NCBI RefSeq assembly: GCF_039614845.1
Contig: NZ_JBDIML010000003.1
Coordinates: 310,001 to 374,000 of the forward strand
Source: Ornithinibacillus xuwenensis
GTDB taxonomy: Bacteria > Bacillota > Bacilli > Bacillales > Amphibacillaceae
Direction: 5' to 3'
DNA length: 64,000 nt
The notes beneath the pieces are model-generated. The model did no database searches. It was not told the DNA's origin and saw only the letters and a list, made by a program, of their open reading frames with translations. A program made the position numbers and the translations under genes. Shown here piece by piece: positions 59,019-64,000 of this stretch; the first letter of the stretch is position 1, and every line of letters begins with the position of its first letter.

Positions 59019-59450
59019 ATGCAGATGAAAGAACTTATTGAACGATATCAAACCGCCATGAATCAAGTATACCGAAGAGTAAATATCCTCTTAAAGGAGA
59101 AGATTCATTCGGACATTACATCAGATCAATTTGCCACACTTCATTACATTACCAAAAACGAGAAATGTACAAGTACGGATATTGCCAATGAATTTGGTGT
59201 TGGAAAGAGTGCTGTTACAGCACAAATTAACCGTCTATTCGATAAAGGGCTCATTGAGCGTGATCGTGATGATAATGATAGAAGAGTGATTTATTTACAT
59301 GTAACGGATAAAGGAATTGATTTTGTTGAATTTACAGAGAAAGCGCTATTTAGTGAGTTGGAGAAATATTTAACGAATTTTGACCAGGAAGAAATTTATA
59401 CATTTATCCATTCTTTAGAGAAATTAGCAAAGGTTATGAATGAAGAATAG
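59019..59450 (+). CDS. MarR-family regulator of an efflux pump
   Basis: The 143-residue winged-helix regulator has the MarR core (Gly-Val-Gly-Lys-Ser-Ala-Val-Thr-Ala-Gln-Ile-Asn-Arg-Leu near residue 60) and the wing Asp-Asn-Asp-Arg-Arg-Val. The start at 59019 lies 11 nt from GGAGG, and a second ATG lies at 59025. It is 14 nt before the MMPL gene and follows its own operators. It probably represses the pump until an inducer binds. Confidence 0.88.
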   Translation: MQMKELIERYQTAMNQVYRRVNILLKEKIHSDITSDQFATLHYITKNEKCTSTDIANEFGVGKSAVTAQINRLFDKGLIERDRDDNDRRVIYLHVTDKGIDFVEFTEKALFSELEKYLTNFDQEEIYTFIHSLEKLAKVMNEE

Positions 59451-59464
59451 AAAGGGGAAAAAGA

Positions 59465-62400
59465 ATGAAACAAATCGTTCGTTTTAGGTGGCTCATTGCA
59501 GTTGCTTGGATTGCAGTCGCTACTATATTATTAATTTTCTCACCAAACTTACAAGAGCTTGTCCGGGAAAAAGGACAGATTGCGGCACCAGAGGATTCTC
59601 CATCAGTTCAAGCAAGTGAATTGCTAGAGTCGATGTCTGACAACAATACAAGTAATGTAACGAGTGCAGTACTTGTATTTCGTGAAGAGGATGGGTTTGA
59701 TCAAGCCGAAAAAAATCAGGTGATTAAAGCCATAAACACTTTAGAAGGTAACCAAGATAACCTCGGTATATCTGAAATACTTGCATTTAATTCAGATCCT
59801 GCCATTGAGGAACAAACTGTTTCAGAGGATGGTAAGACCATTATTGTACCATTCCAGGTATCTCTAAAAAATCAAGAGATTGATGAAGCTTCTGAGCGTA
59901 TTTATTCAATAGTAGAAGAAGTAGAGATTGACCATTACTTAACCGGTGAAGCCTTTATTTCTCAGGACATTATTACGAATTCAGAAGAAGGATTAAAAAA
60001 GACTGAGATTATTACGGTTGGCTTAATCCTCATCATTCTATTTATCGTATTTAAGTCCTTTGTGGCTCCATTTATTCCATTATTAACAGTTGGGATTTCT
60101 TATTTGGCTGCTCAAGGAATTGTGTCTATTTTGGCAGATAAAGTTGATTTCCCACTTTCTACGTTTACACAAATTTTTATGGTAGCTGTAATGTTTGGAA
60201 TTGGTACGGATTACTGTATCTTACTAATTAGTAGATTTAAGGAAGAGTTAGCAAATCAAGATTCAATAAAAGATGCTGTACTAAGTACGTATAAATCAAG
60301 TGGCAAAACGGTTCTATTTTCTGGGCTGGCAGTTCTAATCGGATTCTCAACTATCGGATTATCAACTTTCTCTCTTTATCAATCAGCAGTGGCCGTTGCT
60401 GTTGGGGTTGCTGTCGTATTGATTGCTTTAATAACACTTGTACCGTTCTTCCTTGTGGTATTAGGCAAAAAACTTTTTTGGCCATTTGATAAAGCAGTAT
60501 CGCATAAGGAAAGTAAACTATGGGGTAGCGTAGGCTCCTTTGCATGGAAGAGGCCACTTATTGCGCTAGCAATCGTAGCTGTCATCGTCGTGCCAGCTTT
60601 ACTAACCTATGACGGAAATAAATCCTATAATTCTCTTGAGGAAATTGGAGATTCCTATGAATCTGTTAAAGGGTTTAATTATATTTCTGATAGCTTTGGT
60701 CCAGGGCAAACAATGCCTACCACTGTTGTATTTGAAACAGACGAACCTGTTGATTCAGCGAGTGAATATCAGCAGATTGAGCAAATTTCCGATTCATTAA
60801 CACAAATGGAAGGTGTTGATCAAGTACGTAGTGCAACACGTCCAACCGGTTCGATTATCGAAGACTTTCTAGTTGATAATGTAACCGGCCAACTGGCAGA
60901 TGGAATTGGTAAAAGCACAGACGGCCTAACAGAGATACAAACTGGATTACAAGAAGCATCTAGTGAATTATCAAACGCTGAACCGCAACTTCAAGAAGCA
61001 CAAGATGGTGTCGACCAATTATTGGACGGTACAGAAGCTGCTAATTCAGGTATTGGAAATATGAAAAATGCCTTAGCACAAATTGAGAATGGTATTGAAT
61101 CCGGTGCTCTCGGAGCTAATGATGCTAAAAATGGATTACAAACGATAAAAGATAATCTAGACCAGATTATTGCTGGTAATAAAGAGTTGTTGAAAGGTTA
61201 TCAGGAAGTTACAAACGGACTAACTACCATAAATGAACAACAATTTAGCTCATTAAGTCAGTTACCAGGTACTATTGAGCAGGTATACAATACCTTAACT
61301 ACTGTTCTTACTAATAACCCAAGTTTGAGAAACGACACAGACTTTATGACTGCATATGGAACTTTAGAAAAACTTAAAGAAGAAACTGCTTCTTTAGCTA
61401 ATATACAGGAATTAATGAATTCTAAAGTTATTGCACCATTAAAACAATTAAATGAACAAAATGAGCAATTTAACTTAAATCAATCCATTCAAGCTCAAGA
61501 ACAACTTTCATCCGGTCTTGGAGAATTAATAACTGGTTTAGAACAATTAGAATCTGGCTTAAATCAAGCAGCAAATGGGCAAGGGCAGGTTGTATCCAAT
61601 ATTCCTAGTCTACAAGATGGATTATCACAGATTTACGGTGGTCAGGAAGAGCTGAAAACAGCATTCCAAGACATGCAGGATCAGCTTGGACAGCTTTCTA
61701 GTGGATTATCTGAAGGGGCTGACGGACTACAACAAATAGGTGATGGATTGTCAGAGGTTAAGAGCTATCTTGCTGATATTGAAACAGATGAAAACAATCC
61801 AATTGTGATGATTCCACATGAAGCCTTAGAAAATGAAGCGTTTATGGAAGGTGCAGGCATGTATCTTTCAGACGATAAAAAAATCGTTAAATTTGAAGTA
61901 GTGCTAGACTATAATCCATATTCTACGGAAGCACTAAACATGGTTGATAAAATTAACGATAAGGTTGATGAGGTAAAACAAGGCACTATTTTTGAAAATA
62001 GTGAGCAGCTTCTTGGGGGGATTAGTAGTACGAATAATGACCTTCAAAATGTATCAGATGAGGATTATTCAAGAACTGTACTTTATATGATTGGTGGTAT
62101 TTTCATCATTCTAATAATCCTTCTTCGCTCTATCGTAATGCCAATCTATTTAATTGGATCATTAGTATTAACATACTTTACATCCATGGCATTCAGTGAA
62201 ATTATTTTCGTAAATATCTTGGGCTATGATGGATTAACTTGGGCAGTTCCATTCTTTGCCTTCGTTATGCTTACCGCTCTTGGGATTGATTATAGTATTT
62301 TCTTAATGGACCGATTTAATGAATATCGTGAAGGAAATCTAAAAGAAGCAATGCTAACCGCTATGAAGAAGATGGGAACTGTAATCATCTCAGCAGCGGT

Positions 62401-62578
62401 CATCTTAGGTGGAACATTTGCTGCTATGCTTCCTTCAGGGGTATTATCCATCTTGCAAATCGCGACGGTGGTGCTAATAGGGTTATTCCTATATGCACTC
62501 GTTATGTTACCATTATTTATTCCTGTTATGGTTCGATTGTTTGGAAAAATTAATTGGTGGCCATTTAAAATGAAATAA
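59465..62578 (+). CDS. MMPL/RND-family membrane exporter
   Basis: The 1037-residue protein has one N-terminal helix (about 8-25), an outside domain, a cluster of helices (about 180-370), a large outside region (about 390-840) and a second helix cluster (about 870-1030). The outside region contains a long repetitive coiled-coil part (Gly-Leu heptads, roughly 475-770). YdfJ-type pumps usually lack so long an insert. It probably exports lipids, drugs or surface molecules. GAAAGGGGAA precedes the ATG. Confidence 0.87.
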   Translation: MKQIVRFRWLIAVAWIAVATILLIFSPNLQELVREKGQIAAPEDSPSVQASELLESMSDNNTSNVTSAVLVFREEDGFDQAEKNQVIKAINTLEGNQDNLGISEILAFNSDPAIEEQTVSEDGKTIIVPFQVSLKNQEIDEASERIYSIVEEVEIDHYLTGEAFISQDIITNSEEGLKKTEIITVGLILIILFIVFKSFVAPFIPLLTVGISYLAAQGIVSILADKVDFPLSTFTQIFMVAVMFGIGTDYCILLISRFKEELANQDSIKDAVLSTYKSSGKTVLFSGLAVLIGFSTIGLSTFSLYQSAVAVAVGVAVVLIALITLVPFFLVVLGKKLFWPFDKAVSHKESKLWGSVGSFAWKRPLIALAIVAVIVVPALLTYDGNKSYNSLEEIGDSYESVKGFNYISDSFGPGQTMPTTVVFETDEPVDSASEYQQIEQISDSLTQMEGVDQVRSATRPTGSIIEDFLVDNVTGQLADGIGKSTDGLTEIQTGLQEASSELSNAEPQLQEAQDGVDQLLDGTEAANSGIGNMKNALAQIENGIESGALGANDAKNGLQTIKDNLDQIIAGNKELLKGYQEVTNGLTTINEQQFSSLSQLPGTIEQVYNTLTTVLTNNPSLRNDTDFMTAYGTLEKLKEETASLANIQELMNSKVIAPLKQLNEQNEQFNLNQSIQAQEQLSSGLGELITGLEQLESGLNQAANGQGQVVSNIPSLQDGLSQIYGGQEELKTAFQDMQDQLGQLSSGLSEGADGLQQIGDGLSEVKSYLADIETDENNPIVMIPHEALENEAFMEGAGMYLSDDKKIVKFEVVLDYNPYSTEALNMVDKINDKVDEVKQGTIFENSEQLLGGISSTNNDLQNVSDEDYSRTVLYMIGGIFIILIILLRSIVMPIYLIGSLVLTYFTSMAFSEIIFVNILGYDGLTWAVPFFAFVMLTALGIDYSIFLMDRFNEYREGNLKEAMLTAMKKMGTVIISAAVILGGTFAAMLPSGVLSILQIATVVLIGLFLYALVMLPLFIPVMVRLFGKINWWPFKMK

Positions 62579-62587
62579 TAATAAATT

Positions 62588-62625
62588 ATGAAAGAGCATC
62601 GTGAAAATACGATGCTCTTTCGTTT
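62588..62625 (+). terminator. Terminator of the marR-MMPL operon
   Basis: GAAAGAGCATCGT (62590-62602) pairs perfectly with ACGATGCTCTTTC (62609-62621), followed by GTTTTC. Confidence 0.85.
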
Positions 62626-62661
62626 TCTTACCTATACTGCTAATCTTGTATTAAGTAACAT

Positions 62662-63117
62662 TCATCTATTCCTGGATAAAAGATACTGTTTAATAAGATT
62701 TTTTATTATCGGATTTAAATCCTCAGGCAATTCATTAGGTTTAAAAAATGCTAGCTCTACTGTTTCAACACCATCCACTTTAAGCTCTCCACTCTTAATT
62801 TCCGTTGTTACATAGGAGACAGTTACAGGATAAAACTCATCACCGTTTGGAAGCTTCACAAAATGTTCTTTTCCAGAGAACACACCAACCAAATCTAGTT
62901 TTCCAACTTCAAGTCCTGTTTCTTCGAATACCTCTCGTCTTCCTGCTTCCTCTGTCGACTCTCCCAATTCCAAGAACCCACCAGGTACACCCCAAACACC
63001 ATCATGTCTTTTCTGTAAAAGTATCTCAGCGTTCTCATTGATAACTGCAACAGCAACTCCAACTAAAATTAACGGCTCATTTCCCACTAATTGACGTAAA
63101 TCTTCTATATATCCCAA
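62662..63117 (-). CDS. Nudix hydrolase
   Basis: The 151-residue protein has a complete Nudix box, Gly-Gly-Phe-Leu-Glu-Leu-Gly-Glu then Arg-Arg-Glu-Val-Phe-Glu-Glu-Thr-Gly-Leu (about residues 46-70). It hydrolyses a nucleoside diphosphate linked to another group; which one is unknown. AGGAGG lies before the ATG at 63117. It lies downstream of murG on the same strand, with a terminator between. Confidence 0.88.
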   Translation of the reverse strand: MGYIEDLRQLVGNEPLILVGVAVAVINENAEILLQKRHDGVWGVPGGFLELGESTEEAGRREVFEETGLEVGKLDLVGVFSGKEHFVKLPNGDEFYPVTVSYVTTEIKSGELKVDGVETVELAFFKPNELPEDLNPIIKNLIKQYLLSRNR

Positions 63118-63179
63118 TAGATAACCTCCTTATCGTTACCATTATAGTATTCGACAAATAACTACAAATTCCTTTAAAA

Positions 63180-63212
63180 AATAAAGACTGTTCCAATGAA
63201 GAACAGTCTTTC
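63180..63212 (-). terminator. Terminator of murG
   Basis: AAAGACTGTTC (63183-63193) pairs with GAACAGTCTTT (63201-63211), followed on the minus strand by ATTTTTT. Confidence 0.82.
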
Positions 63213-63217
63213 AAATT

Positions 63218-64000
63218 TTATTTAGCGGATTCTTTAATAATTCCAATGACTCGGTCACGTGACTTTTCACTTTGATAAGCTTTCATTTTATCCAGCATAA
63301 CCGGTGCTTGACTCATTAGCTTTTCAAGCTCTTGTATAAGAGTATCCTCTGATAAATCTTCTTCTTCTAACACCCTAGCATATTTTTTATCTTGGAACGA
63401 TTTAGCATTTATAATTTGATCTCCTCTACTAGCCTCTTTAGACAGTGGGATAAGAAGCATTGGAATATGCAATGCTAAAAATTCAAAAATAGCATTCGAA
63501 CCAGCTCGAGATAAAATAAAATCTGTTGCCGCAAAGAGATCTTTTAGCTCTTCATTCACATACTCGAATTGTATATATCCTGTTTGATTAAAGGACGGAT
63601 CTGTTTTTCCATTGCCACAGATATGGACAATTTGGAAGCGAGGTAACAGTTTATCTAATGATGCTCGAACTGTTTCATTTATTTTCTTTGCGCCACCGCT
63701 TCCTCCCATAATTAATAGAACTGGTTTTTCAAGATTAAATCCACATAATTCTAAGCCCTTTTCCTTAATACCTTGAAATAGTTCTTCACGAATAACGGCT
63801 CCTACATATTCAGCTTTATTATCTGGTAAGTATTCCATTGTTTCAGGAAATGTAGACAGCACCTTTTGTGCAAATGGGATGGCAAGTTTATTAGCTAGAC
63901 CTGGCGTATAGTCAGATTCATGAATAACTGCTGGTACACCGCGCATTTTCGCTCCAAGTACTACAGGTACAGATACAAATCCACCCTTTGAAAAAATGAC
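63218..64000 (-). CDS. murG: UDP-N-acetylglucosamine transferase MurG, partial
   Basis: The gene runs off the right edge. The visible 260 residues contain the MurG segments Lys-Gly-Gly-Phe-Val-Ser-Val-Pro (at the edge), His-Glu-Ser-Asp-Tyr-Thr-Pro-Gly-Leu-Ala-Asn-Lys, the glycine-rich Gly-Gly-Ser-Gly-Gly-Ala and Ser-Arg-Ala-Gly-Ser-Asn (UDP-GlcNAc binding). It adds GlcNAc to lipid I during peptidoglycan synthesis. Its neighbours are not cell-division genes, so this may be a second, stand-alone murG. About 100 N-terminal residues are missing from the window. Confidence 0.9.
   Translation of the reverse strand, partial: VIFSKGGFVSVPVVLGAKMRGVPAVIHESDYTPGLANKLAIPFAQKVLSTFPETMEYLPDNKAEYVGAVIREELFQGIKEKGLELCGFNLEKPVLLIMGGSGGAKKINETVRASLDKLLPRFQIVHICGNGKTDPSFNQTGYIQFEYVNEELKDLFAATDFILSRAGSNAIFEFLALHIPMLLIPLSKEASRGDQIINAKSFQDKKYARVLEEEDLSEDTLIQELEKLMSQAPVMLDKMKAYQSEKSRDRVIGIIKESAK

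Noticed and set aside
1..64000. CRISPR arrays, insertion sequences, prophage or tRNA/rRNA genes
   Set aside because: I found no regularly spaced repeats, transposase genes, integrase genes or recognisable RNA gene sequences in the window.

Overview
The window is a chromosomal stretch of an AT-rich, endospore-forming Firmicute of the family Bacillaceae. Sporulation and germination genes (an alpha/beta-type SASP, a gerA-type operon, YhaL, YjcZ and YhcN-like proteins), strong AGGAGG-type ribosome binding sites and long collinearity with the Bacillus subtilis yha/yhe region support this. Two complete OpuA-type glycine betaine importers and two GbsR-family regulators point to a salt-adapted member, of the Oceanobacillus/Virgibacillus kind. 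The genus is an inference. I see no rRNA, tRNA, CRISPR array, insertion sequence or prophage.

Layout. 1-9.7 kb: trpP with a TRAP-type leader, yhaH, then an opuA operon with a divergent gbsR at the place where B. subtilis carries hpr; then yhaI, yhaJ, prsA, yhaL, yhaM and a second gbsR-like gene. 9.8-19.4 kb: the yhaO-yhaN nuclease pair behind a LexA-like box, the yhaQ-yhaP ABC exporter, an XRE regulator with two duplicated membrane proteins, yhzD, yhaR, a lipoprotein and yheA. 19.5-36 kb: a PucR-type regulator, msmX, a SASP gene, fumC, a phospholipase C-like protein, a beta-lactamase-like protein, an MFS carrier, a chemoreceptor-like protein, a Mn-type CDF exporter, azlCD, map, yjcZ, an SDR, a kinase-fold phosphotransferase and an M20 dipeptidase. 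36-39.6 kb: the yrrT-luxS-mccA-mccB operon, which turns S-adenosylmethionine waste into cysteine. 39.7-43.8 kb: a YhcN-like lipoprotein, yhdB, sigI-rsgI and a membrane-anchored trypsin-like protease. 43.9-48.2 kb: the heterodimeric multidrug ABC exporter yheI-yheH (bmrC-bmrD) behind a leader with a 27-codon ORF and two terminators. 48.3-64 kb: beta-carbonic anhydrase, gerAA-AB-AC, an aldo/keto reductase, an Arc-like plus SPFH pair, the second opuA operon in order C-B-A, a MarR-MMPL efflux operon, a Nudix hydrolase and a murG gene cut by the window edge.

The most interesting unexplained structures are regulatory. They are the leader peptide and double terminator before yheI, the TRAP repeat array over the trpP ribosome binding site, a hairpin between the Shine-Dalgarno sequence and start codon of the second opuAB, a terminator between the second opuAC and opuAB, and paired palindromic operators before the XRE and MarR genes. 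Many genes start at TTG or GTG. Start choices below follow the ribosome binding sites.
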